A stretch of DNA of 64,000 bases from Roseovarius litorisediminis (GTDB taxonomy: Bacteria; Pseudomonadota; Alphaproteobacteria; Rhodobacterales; Rhodobacteraceae), in assembly GCF_900172295.1 (NCBI RefSeq), contig NZ_FWFL01000001.1, positions 248,001 through 312,000 of the forward strand, in the 5' to 3' direction. Under the pieces are notes generated by a model that saw only the letters and a list, made by a program, of their open reading frames with translations, did not search any database and was not told the origin of the DNA. Position 1 is the stretch's first letter. Each line of letters starts with the position of its first letter. This document shows positions 22,760 to 30,255 of this stretch, one piece after another. The position numbers and the translations under genes are program-made.

Positions 22760-24226
22760 TCAGTGCGCTGCGGTGCTGCCACCGGCCACCTCTGCCATTT
22801 TCGCGCCGCCACCACTTGCAGTGCCTCCGCCATGGATGGCCGAGACAAGGTTGGCGTCCGCCAGCCAGAAATCCCGCCGGGCGTTTGCCTCCATGAGGTT
22901 TGAATTCAGCCGTGCACGGGTGTCAGCCAGTAACTCGAACGTGTTGGTGATCATGCCGTTGTAGGAAAGCAGCGCCTCTTCCTCGATGGTCTGGCGCAGG
23001 GGCAAGACAGCATCGCGGTAGTGGCGGGCGATCTGGTGCTTGCCCACATACGAGGCATGGGCCGCCCGGGCCTCGGAGCGGACATTCACGGCCTTTTCCG
23101 CCAGTTGATGCGCCGAAAGCATATAGGCCGCTTCTGCCCGTTTCAGGCGTGCCTTGCCGCTGTCGAAAATCGGAATCGCGAACTCTAGCTCGGCCTGCGG
23201 CGTGGTCTCGGAACTGATTCCGTCGCCGTCATTCTCGCGCTCTTTTTCGGCCCCGACGATCAGCTCCAGATCGGTGACATAACGTGTGGCTTCGGTCATG
23301 CTGCGCGACTTGGCCATGCTGTCCAGTTCAAGCCGTGCAAGGGCCAGATCAACCCGCGATTTCAGCGCATCCCGCTCGATATGCGGGCGGCTGTGCACAT
23401 GTCCGGGCAAACGCGGCAGACTGTTGGGCACGAAGTAGTTCACATCACTGCCCCAAAGACCCATCTGTCGCGTCAGTGTCTCTTTTGCCAATGTGGCCGC
23501 AAGCCGGGCCTGTGCACGTTGTCCTGTCAACTCCGCGTAAAACGCATGTTCGCGCGCTTGATCCGCCTTGTTGAGAAAACCGGTATCCCCAAGACGCGCC
23601 GCAAGCTCTGAGGCTGCATTCGCAGTACTTTGCGCATCCCGGATCAAACCTGCGGCCTCAAACGCCGCCACAGCTTCAACCCAGGCACGGCGGGTTTCAA
23701 CCGCAACGCTAAGAGTTTCCTGAACAGCCGCCAGCTGTGCCTGATGGAACTGGACGTCTGCCCGCCTGCTGCGGCCTTCCTGTGTAAACGCAGCCAGCAG
23801 ATTGCTGGCGATGGTCCCCTCGATAGACCGGTACGCGCCCACTCCATCTGCGTTGATCCCAAGCACTCCGATCGAGACGACCGGGTTTGGCATCATGATG
23901 GATTGCCAGGCCTCGGCCGCGGAAATACCCATCTGAGCATAAGCGGCCTGCAGGCCACGATTGTTCAATAATGCCACCTGTACGGCGGTATCTGCGTTCA
24001 GCGTCTTTCCCTGAACCATTGCGTGGACGCGTTTGGCGTTGGCTTCAATCGCTGCCGCATCCATCAGCAGGACGGTTTCTTTTCTCAACACCGATTGCGT
24101 GGTGCCAGATACGGTGTTGAAAGCAAATTTCGGGTCCGACAACCGGGCCACTTGCTGCGGAGATGCGCAAGCCGAGAGCGACAGTGCAGCGAACAGGCTC
24201 AAACCTGTACTTCTCAAATGTCTCAT
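22760..24226 (-). CDS. TolC/CusC-family outer-membrane efflux lipoprotein
   Basis: This 488-residue outer-membrane channel protein has a lipoprotein signal (LFAALSLSAC, lipobox LSAC) and the long coiled-coil helices of the OEP family (ERDALKSRVDLALARLELD, EARAAHASYVGKHQIARHYRD). The ATG at 24226 overlaps the TGA of the upstream small lipoprotein by one base, which fixes the start. No RND pump, membrane-fusion protein or P-type ATPase is encoded in the cluster, so its inner-membrane partner must lie elsewhere or it works differently. Confidence 0.9.
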   Translation of the reverse strand: MRHLRSTGLSLFAALSLSACASPQQVARLSDPKFAFNTVSGTTQSVLRKETVLLMDAAAIEANAKRVHAMVQGKTLNADTAVQVALLNNRGLQAAYAQMGISAAEAWQSIMMPNPVVSIGVLGINADGVGAYRSIEGTIASNLLAAFTQEGRSRRADVQFHQAQLAAVQETLSVAVETRRAWVEAVAAFEAAGLIRDAQSTANAASELAARLGDTGFLNKADQAREHAFYAELTGQRAQARLAATLAKETLTRQMGLWGSDVNYFVPNSLPRLPGHVHSRPHIERDALKSRVDLALARLELDSMAKSRSMTEATRYVTDLELIVGAEKERENDGDGISSETTPQAELEFAIPIFDSGKARLKRAEAAYMLSAHQLAEKAVNVRSEARAAHASYVGKHQIARHYRDAVLPLRQTIEEEALLSYNGMITNTFELLADTRARLNSNLMEANARRDFWLADANLVSAIHGGGTASGGGAKMAEVAGGSTAAH

Positions 24227-24453
24227 CAAATGCCTCCCTGGCTTGGGGATTGCTGCTCGTTCAGTTTGCGCCACGAAGCTGGGCCGGTGACCGGGCGCTC
24301 GACGTAGCCAGAAAGAAGTGCAGGATTCGGTGCGTGAGATGGATGCCCGTCTGCGATGGCAGCAGTTGCCAATGTCTCGGACGGCGCGGGTTCGGTGACA
24401 TTGCCACAAGCGGCAAGGGCAATTGGAAAGCCCAAAACGATAAATAATTTCAT
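24226..24453 (-). CDS. Small lipoprotein of the copper cluster
   Basis: This 75-residue protein has a lipoprotein signal (MKLFIVLGFPIALAAC) and a short mature part containing ADGHPSHAPN and YVERPVTGPASWRKLNEQQSP. The histidines could bind copper. It is translationally coupled to the TolC-like gene by a TGATG overlap. The C-terminal region suggests it interacts with a cluster partner; the function is unknown. Confidence 0.65.
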   Translation of the reverse strand: MKLFIVLGFPIALAACGNVTEPAPSETLATAAIADGHPSHAPNPALLSGYVERPVTGPASWRKLNEQQSPSQGGI

Positions 24454-24539
24454 GATATTTCCTGATCGATAGATGAGATTTGCGGTCCGTCACGATTGAC
24501 GTGCGGTCCCTTCGCTCACATCCGGTCCAGCCGGATAGA

Positions 24540-24902
24540 TCAGGCGTCTGGCGGTCTCAGAAAATTCTCAGCAAGGCCAAGCGGGGCAAGCTCATGTTCA
24601 GATGTGGTCAGAACCGCTGACAGTGAAGCCGGTATCTCACCTGCGGCGAGCGCTTCAAACGTGATGGCCGAGCAGGCGTGCATCATGCAGGTTTCGTGGT
24701 CATGCCCTGGCGCTGCATTGTCAGCAGTATCGTGATGATCCGAATGCCCATGAACGGGGTGATCGGTCAGAGTGTCACCAGCGTCTGTATGAATACAATT
24801 CTCTTTATGCATCACGTCGTTAGATGCCATCACAATACCATTTGCACCCACTGCAAAAATCAGTGCGAGTACAAAGATACGAAAGATGCAGTGCAACTTC
24901 AT
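24540..24902 (-). CDS. His/Cys-rich exported protein (DUF2946-like)
   Basis: This ~120-residue protein has an N-terminal signal or anchor segment (FRIFVLALIFAVGANGIVMA) and a histidine/cysteine-rich mature part (HPVHGHSDHHD, PGHDHETCMMHAC). It ends in NFLRPPDA, as copper-cluster DUF2946-like proteins do. It lies at the 5' end of the copper set, 86 bases before the small lipoprotein, so it is probably the first gene of the operon and a periplasmic copper binder. Start is uncertain between 24902, 24905 and 24932. Confidence 0.6.
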   Translation of the reverse strand: MKLHCIFRIFVLALIFAVGANGIVMASNDVMHKENCIHTDAGDTLTDHPVHGHSDHHDTADNAAPGHDHETCMMHACSAITFEALAAGEIPASLSAVLTTSEHELAPLGLAENFLRPPDA

Positions 24903-25166
24903 CATTTCTTCTAGGTAGCGTCGTAACATCATTCCCGCAATCAGTTTTGTTTATGATGGTTTTTGATCACGAGGTTGTGTGGCCCTCAAAATTAAATTTT
25001 ATGTCGAATGGCAACCTTCTGCGCTTCGCGAACATTCATGCTCAGCGCAGCATCTGCCAACAGGGCTCGTTGCAGACTTCGGAGGCAGCGCAGCATCTTG
25101 TGCTATGATGGATTGTCAACGTCGGGCTGTCGTTGTGGGAGGGCGTGGCGGATCGGAGGATCAGTC

Positions 25167-25799
25167 ATGGAAACACCAGACCTACCGGCAATTCGCGCAC
25201 TTCGCCCCGCCTGGAACAAGGGTCGCATCGTCGGTCAGAAACGGCCTTTGAAACCCAAACACGTTTGGGCCATCCGCGTTCGACTTGAATTGGCCGAAAA
25301 CCATCGCGATCTCGCCCTGTTCAACATGGCGATCGACAGCAAGCTCCGCGGCTGTGATTTTGTGAAGATGAAAGTCGTGGATGTGATGGCCTCGGGTCAG
25401 ATCAAAGAACGCGCGTCCGTTCTGCAAAGCAAAACTCAAAAACCGGTACGATTCGAGATTTCAGAAGGCACCCGGGCATCAGTCGAGAAGTAGATGGAAG
25501 ACGAGCTCATGGTTGGCTCTGAGTACCTTAGGCCTGGCCGCTTCCATGAGCGTCTGCATATCTCGACCCGCCAGTACGCGCGGATTGTCCGTGACTGGGT
25601 AACTTCGATTGACCTTGAGGTGAACACTTACGGTACGCATTCGATCCGGCGGACGAAGGTTACCCAAATTTACGAGAAAGCGGGCAACCTGCGCGCCGTC
25701 CAACTGCTGTTAGGTCACACGAAGAAGGACAGCACGGTCAGGTATCTTGGTGTTGAGCTTGAAGACGCCCTGGCTATTGCACACGCCAATGAAATCTAG
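25167..25799 (+). pseudogene. Tyrosine recombinase/integrase interrupted by one amber codon
   Basis: One reading frame encodes a ~210-residue tyrosine integrase from METPDLPAIRALRP (RBS GGAGGA) to HANEI, except for a TAG at 25491-25493. The frame is otherwise perfect on both sides (...RASVEK, stop, MEDELMVG...). Catalytic elements are visible: Arg in SKLRGCDF, HSIRR, GHTKKD and the terminal tyrosine in VRYLG. Family relatives appear to have tryptophan at this point, so TGG to TAG is the simplest explanation. Its position between the copper and arsenite clusters fits a relic of island mobility. Suppression or reinitiation at the ATG right after TAG is possible but unproven. Confidence 0.8.
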
Positions 25800-26041
25800 A
25801 TTTTCTGGGCCGTCTTAACAGGCGACCCAAAGCCGATGTGTGACCTAGCCCAAGGTTCTACTCGAAAGCGGCCGTACGTGGAAAAAAAGAACTTCTGTAC
25901 GCGACAAACCGAATTTCGGATTCGACAGATCCTACGGAAGCCAAACCACACATAATTGACAGCTTTCGACAATTGGCGTTCCACATTAGAATGCCGGACA
26001 CGACATGCTATCCTTTAGCAATGTGTATAGGAGATCGGCCA

Positions 26042-26899
26042 TTGCGACTGTTTTCGAGACGCAAACTTCTAGGGATTTTAGGAAGCACACTTTGTACAAG
26101 ACCTGGCTTTGCTCTAGGAAGGGACCGGTTCAGGCTAGGCATTACACCTGTATTTCTCGACAACGACGCCAACCTGCTGGACAAGCTCGGGACGGCCTTG
26201 TCTGAAGCGTCCGGCTTCACTGTCGAATTCGAACAGAGAAGAACCTATGAGGAAGTCACCGGCCTCTTGCTGCAGGGGGCGGTGGATGCGGCTTGGCTTT
26301 GCGGCTTCCCGTTCCTTCAGCATCAGGATGCGCTTTCATTGCTGGCCATTCCGGTATGGCATGGCCAGCCTTTGTATCAATCCTATCTGATCGTCGGCGC
26401 CTCGGACACTGCGACGACTCTGGATGACCTCAAAGGCGCCGCGCATGCCTTTTCCGACCCGGATTCAAACTCGGGTTACCTCATGACGGTGACCGATCTG
26501 GTCCGCGCTGGTGAAACACCAACCGATTTCTTCAGCCGCTCGATTTTCACCTACGGGCACCGGAATGTTGTCCGGGCGGTGGCGGCAGGGCTGGTCCGCT
26601 CCGGAAGTGTGGACGGCTATGTCTGGGAAGTTCTGGCAAAAGAGGAACCGGAATTGACCCGGCGAACCAAAGTGATTGCAAAATCGGAGTGGGTCGGGTT
26701 TCCACCTTTCTGTGCCCGAAAGGAACGCATGAGTGAACCGCGAATCCGCGCCTTTCAAAAGGCGTTGCTAACGCTCGTCGAACAGGACACCGGCAAGCAG
26801 GCGCTGGATCTTCTGCAGCTTGATGGAATGGCTCTCGGAGAACCGGATCTATACGCCGGAATCGCCGCACGGATGCGAGAACTGGAAGCACTGCGGTGA
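26042..26899 (+). CDS. aioX: AioX-like periplasmic arsenite-binding protein
   Basis: This 285-residue protein of the PhnD-like substrate-binding family senses As(III) for the AioSR two-component pair in Agrobacterium and Rhizobium NT-26. A twin-arginine-like signal (FSRRKLLGILG) leads into a binding domain (LGITPVFLDND, DAAWLCGFPF, FSDPDSNSGYL, VGFPPFCARKE). Cys87 in WLCGFP is the likely counterpart of the arsenite-binding cysteine reported for AioX. I chose the TTG at 26042 because GGAG lies eight bases upstream; in-frame ATGs at 26021 and 25973 lack one. The 3' end overlaps aioS by four bases. Upstream (25954-25974) is an imperfect AATTGAC-N7-GACAATT dyad. Confidence 0.85.
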   Translation: MRLFSRRKLLGILGSTLCTRPGFALGRDRFRLGITPVFLDNDANLLDKLGTALSEASGFTVEFEQRRTYEEVTGLLLQGAVDAAWLCGFPFLQHQDALSLLAIPVWHGQPLYQSYLIVGASDTATTLDDLKGAAHAFSDPDSNSGYLMTVTDLVRAGETPTDFFSRSIFTYGHRNVVRAVAAGLVRSGSVDGYVWEVLAKEEPELTRRTKVIAKSEWVGFPPFCARKERMSEPRIRAFQKALLTLVEQDTGKQALDLLQLDGMALGEPDLYAGIAARMRELEALR

Positions 26900-28320
26900 G
26901 GCCCGTGCTAAAAAGAATACCACTGACTGCGCGGGTGGCGCTTGTCGCCGCGGGACTCATGGTGCTTCTGGGGATCGTGGCGTCTCAACAAGTTCTCAGA
27001 ACACTGGGACTTGTGCAGACCGAGCGTATTCGTGAACTCGCGACCACGCATGTCGAAGCCCTGTCGGTGGCACTGGGCCCGCTCGTGTTGCGTAACGACG
27101 TGTGGGAAGTCTACGACACCTTGGAACGCGCCGCCTCGGCTTCGAGCAAGGGGCGTATCGCTTTTACCGCTGTATCTGATGCTTCGGGTCAGGTCTTGGC
27201 GGCAAGCGATCCCTTTCGCGCCCCCACGGGGAGCCCGTTCGAAGCGCTCGCTCAGGAAGCGCAAGCGCTCGCAGGGCTCAATTTTTCCGGATCTCAGGCC
27301 ACTATTCGGCTCACCGCGCCACTTGTTTTTCAAGGGCGGCGCGTGGGACGCATCGCCACCGAGTTGAATGTCGCTGATCTTGTTGCAGAACGGGCGAGGG
27401 TGGCACGTCTACTAGTTCTTTGGAATGCCATTGCCACTGGAGGACTCGCACTGGTCGGGTTCTTTGCCATGCGCCGGATGATGGCGCCCGTCACGACCCT
27501 CGCAGAAAAAATGAGCGTTTCAGCCGAAGCGCCTGAACCAATCACCGACCGTGATTTACTTTCAATGGAAAGCGAATTCGGTCGGCTGGCGCGAACCTAT
27601 AACACCATGGCGAATGCCGTGAGGGAAAAGGCCGAGGCAGAGCGGCGGCTGGCGGAACGAGAGCGGTTCGTGAGTCTGGGTCGGCTATCGTCTTCCCTGG
27701 CTCACGAAATCAATAATCCGCTCGGCGGGTTGTTGAATGCAACCGACACGATCCAGACCTATGCCGACAATCCCGAGGTCGTCCGGAAGTCAACCGAACT
27801 TCTCGAACGCGGCCTTCGTCACCTGCGTGACGTCGTAAGGGTGACCTTGGAACAGAACCGGATCGACAGAGCGGGATCACCCGCCGGCCCTGATGACTTC
27901 GAAGACCTGCAGCTCTTGATTGGCCCCGAAATCCGGCGGAGAGCCCAAAACTTTGTTTGGGAAATCGAAGTTGGTCAAGTTACGCTGGCCCGTTTTCCTT
28001 CGGCGCAGCTTCGCCAGATTTTGCTGAATCTCCTGCTGAATGCCTGTTCAGCCGCAGGCCAAGGAGGCGAGGTTTCTCTGCGGGCGACCGAGGAGGAAAC
28101 TGGTTTGCGACTTCGGATTGTCGATTCTGGCCCTGGGCTGGATGATGCCGCGCGGCAGCGGCTACTGTCATCCGATCCGGTGCCTCCCGGCGGCGGCGTT
28201 GGTTTGCGCCTCGTTCACGACCTGGTGCATGATATGAACGGCAAGATCGAAGTGCAAAGAACAGGCGGTGCGAACGCGATCGAATTAGTGCTGCCGTATG
28301 CGAAAGAGGTCGACAACTGA
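26896..28320 (+). CDS. aioS: AioS-like sensor histidine kinase
   Basis: This 474-residue inner-membrane kinase probably reads arsenite-loaded AioX. A first membrane segment (VALVAAGLMVLLGIVA), a periplasmic domain of about 140 residues and a second segment (IATGGLALVGFFAM) are followed by a HAMP-like linker. The H-box is SSSLAHEINNPLGGLLNATD, the N-box LLNLLLNACSAAG, and the G-boxes are DSGPGLDD and GGGVGLRLV. The GTG start overlaps the aioX stop, and aioR begins one base after its stop, so the three are tightly coupled. Confidence 0.88.
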   Translation: MRPVLKRIPLTARVALVAAGLMVLLGIVASQQVLRTLGLVQTERIRELATTHVEALSVALGPLVLRNDVWEVYDTLERAASASSKGRIAFTAVSDASGQVLAASDPFRAPTGSPFEALAQEAQALAGLNFSGSQATIRLTAPLVFQGRRVGRIATELNVADLVAERARVARLLVLWNAIATGGLALVGFFAMRRMMAPVTTLAEKMSVSAEAPEPITDRDLLSMESEFGRLARTYNTMANAVREKAEAERRLAERERFVSLGRLSSSLAHEINNPLGGLLNATDTIQTYADNPEVVRKSTELLERGLRHLRDVVRVTLEQNRIDRAGSPAGPDDFEDLQLLIGPEIRRRAQNFVWEIEVGQVTLARFPSAQLRQILLNLLLNACSAAGQGGEVSLRATEEETGLRLRIVDSGPGLDDAARQRLLSSDPVPPGGGVGLRLVHDLVHDMNGKIEVQRTGGANAIELVLPYAKEVDN

Positions 28321-28321
28321 G

Positions 28322-29563
28322 ATGCTGAACGGGTTTCGCATTGTTTTGGTGGAAGACGACGAGATCATGGGCTCGTCATTGCTGCAACGGCTCGAGCTAG
28401 AAGGCGCTTCGGTGCAATGGTTCAAACAGGTGCGCCCCGCGCTTGGAGCACTACGAACGCCTCGCGTCCCGGTTGACGCCGTGATCTGCGACATTCGTTT
28501 GCCCGATGGGGACGGCGAAAACCTGTTCAACACCCTGTGCCAGACGGTAAGCCCACCGCCATTTCTTTTTATTACCGGACACGGCGGGGTCGAACAGGCC
28601 GTGCGCCTCATGCAGGCGGGCGCGGCCGAATATGTAACCAAGCCGTTCGAGATGCCGGTTTTCCTCGACCGGCTTTCCATGCTCCTGAATTCGCAATCCG
28701 ATGATCAGGCAGACCCGACGATTGGTATTTCCGCTGCGGCACTTAGGGTGGACGAACTGGCGCTGCAGGCGGCAGCGTCCGACCGGCCTGTCCTTATCCG
28801 CGGCGGTCCCGGTACCGGCAAGGCCTTGGTTGCGAAACGAATCCATGATCAATCCGATCGGCGCGCCGCCCCTTTTGTGACCGTGAACATTGCCCGCGAC
28901 CCCAACCTTGATGCGGCTTTGTTCGCAGAGCAGGGTGCCGTGAGGACGGTCGCCGATGGAACGCTGTTCCTGCAGGCGCTGAGCCGCCTTCCCGGTGAAC
29001 AGCAGCTCAAATTACTGCACGTTTTGGACGATGGTTTCGACGGGCGTATTGTTGCCTCGTGCGGCCACGACATGGAACAGATCATGGCGGGCGGAGGGTT
29101 TCTGCCCGACCTGTTCTTCCGGCTCGACATGCTGGAAATTCCAGTGCCACCGCTTGCGGATCGTACGGAAGATGCGGTCTGGCTGGCGTCAAGGCTATTT
29201 GACCAATTCAATAGCAGACGGGAGATGCGAATGACCGGCATCAGCCGGCTTGCGGAACAGGCCATCCGGGCTCATGACTGGCCGGGCGGCGGACGTGAGG
29301 TGCGATCGCGTCTGGCAAGAGCGATCGAGACCGCTTCTGGTGACCATCTTCAGCCCGCCGACCTGTTTCCCGAACGCATCGCCAGTGAGGACCGGATCAT
29401 GACGCTTGCCGAAGCCCGCGCGGCAGCGGAACGCCGGCAGATCATCGAAGCGCTCGAGCGTGTCGACGGACAAATTGGACAGGCGGCAAAGCTGCTCGAT
29501 GTGTCGCGGACCACTCTTTGGGACAAGATGCAGAAATTGGGACTTTCTGGCCAATCCGACTGA
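28322..29563 (+). CDS. aioR: AioR-like response regulator with degenerate AAA+ domain
   Basis: This 413-residue NtrC-family regulator has a receiver domain with a normal phospho-aspartate (DAVICDIRLPDGDG) and Lys in YVTKPFE. A central AAA+ domain (Walker A GGPGTGKALV) and a Fis-type HTH (IGQAAKLLDVSRTTLWDKM) follow. The AAA+ domain is damaged where it matters: the stretch carrying the GAFTGA loop is missing (ALFAEQGAVRTVADG), and Walker B reads GTLFLQAL instead of GGTLFLDEI. Sensor II reads WPGGGREV. By analogy with Rhodobacter capsulatus NtrC, which lacks GAFTGA and works with sigma-70, it may activate a non-sigma-54 promoter. The frame is intact, so this is not simple decay. Confidence 0.87.
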   Translation: MLNGFRIVLVEDDEIMGSSLLQRLELEGASVQWFKQVRPALGALRTPRVPVDAVICDIRLPDGDGENLFNTLCQTVSPPPFLFITGHGGVEQAVRLMQAGAAEYVTKPFEMPVFLDRLSMLLNSQSDDQADPTIGISAAALRVDELALQAAASDRPVLIRGGPGTGKALVAKRIHDQSDRRAAPFVTVNIARDPNLDAALFAEQGAVRTVADGTLFLQALSRLPGEQQLKLLHVLDDGFDGRIVASCGHDMEQIMAGGGFLPDLFFRLDMLEIPVPPLADRTEDAVWLASRLFDQFNSRREMRMTGISRLAEQAIRAHDWPGGGREVRSRLARAIETASGDHLQPADLFPERIASEDRIMTLAEARAAAERRQIIEALERVDGQIGQAAKLLDVSRTTLWDKMQKLGLSGQSD

Positions 29564-29579
29564 ACGGACTCCCTGCAGA

Positions 29580-29601
29580 CGTGTTCGGAAATCTGAACAC
29601 G
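29580..29601. promoter_or_regulatory. Candidate AioR operator (inverted repeat)
   Basis: CGTGTTC (29580-29586) and GAACACG (29595-29601) are perfect 7-bp arms spaced by eight bases. The repeat begins 17 bases after the aioR stop and lies 116 bases before the aioB start. It is followed on the plus strand by a very AT-rich run rather than a T tract, so it is not a plus-strand terminator. A dimeric Fis-type regulator would bind such a dyad, making AioR the prime candidate. Confidence 0.5.
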
Positions 29602-29681
29602 AAAAAATATCGATTTAAAACAAATAAATAGCTATTGCATTTCGATCCGGATCGACCATCGTCCGAACTCCGCTCAGTGCT

Positions 29682-29697
29682 ATCCTTCCAGAAGGAT
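29682..29697. promoter_or_regulatory. Second inverted repeat in the aioB leader
   Basis: ATCCTTC and GAAGGAT are perfect 7-bp arms around a CA centre, ending five bases before the GGGAGG ribosome site of aioB. It could be an operator or a leader hairpin that protects or masks the ribosome site. Confidence 0.35.
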
Positions 29698-29716
29698 TTG
29701 AAGGGAGGACTCTGAA

Positions 29717-30241
29717 ATGAGCAAAAAATGCAACCGGCTTGTCGATGTCGGCCGCCGGCAATTCATGCGTGGCGGCGCCTTTGCCGTCGCGGGTGCTGCG
29801 GCCGCGACCGTGACAAGCGCCCCGGCCCAGGCCTCGCCGGCTAACGCGCAGCTAGACTACCCGTCGAACCGGTTGGCCAATGTCGCAGATCTCGCCGTTA
29901 ATGAGCCGATGGATATCGAATACCCTGACGCCGACAGCCCGGGCATCCTGCTGAAACTCGGGCAGGCAGTCGAAGGCGGCGCCGGGCCGGACGGCGATAT
30001 CGTCGCCTATTCGGTTCTGTGCCCGCACAAGGGCTGGTACCTGACCTATAATGCCGAGGATCGCAGCCTCAACTGCCCCGGCCACTTCTCTCGCTTCGAC
30101 GCCGAGGTCGGCGGACAGCAGATCTGGGGCCACGCAACCCAGAACCTTCCGCAGTTCACGCTGCGTGTCGATGACAAGGGCGATATCTACGCCGAAGGTT
30201 GCAGCGACCTGATCTTCGGTCGTCCGTCCAACGTGCTCTGA
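29717..30241 (+). CDS. aioB: Arsenite oxidase small (Rieske) subunit
   Basis: This 174-residue [2Fe-2S] subunit of periplasmic arsenite oxidase passes electrons from AioA to a soluble carrier. A Tat signal (GRRQFMRGG and an Ala-rich core ending PAQA) exports the folded AioBA complex. Rieske ligands are Cys102 and His104 (CPHKGW) and Cys120 and His123 (CPGHFS), in the C-x-H-x15-C-x2-H pattern. The extra cysteine pair that forms a disulfide in betaproteobacterial AioB is absent (Trp107 and Gly122 instead), as in Rhizobium NT-26. GGGAGG precedes the start. aioA follows after 14 bases. Confidence 0.94.
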   Translation: MSKKCNRLVDVGRRQFMRGGAFAVAGAAAATVTSAPAQASPANAQLDYPSNRLANVADLAVNEPMDIEYPDADSPGILLKLGQAVEGGAGPDGDIVAYSVLCPHKGWYLTYNAEDRSLNCPGHFSRFDAEVGGQQIWGHATQNLPQFTLRVDDKGDIYAEGCSDLIFGRPSNVL

Positions 30242-30255
30242 GGGGAGGAAAGAAC

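Noticed and set aside
25008..25166. Upstream extension of the integrase frame
   Set aside because: The ATG at 25167 has a strong ribosome site and begins the family pattern; residues before it are not conserved-looking.
29625..29645. TTGCAT as the -12 part of a sigma-54 promoter before aioB
   Set aside because: No GG pair lies 10-11 bases upstream; the sequence there is ATAAATA.
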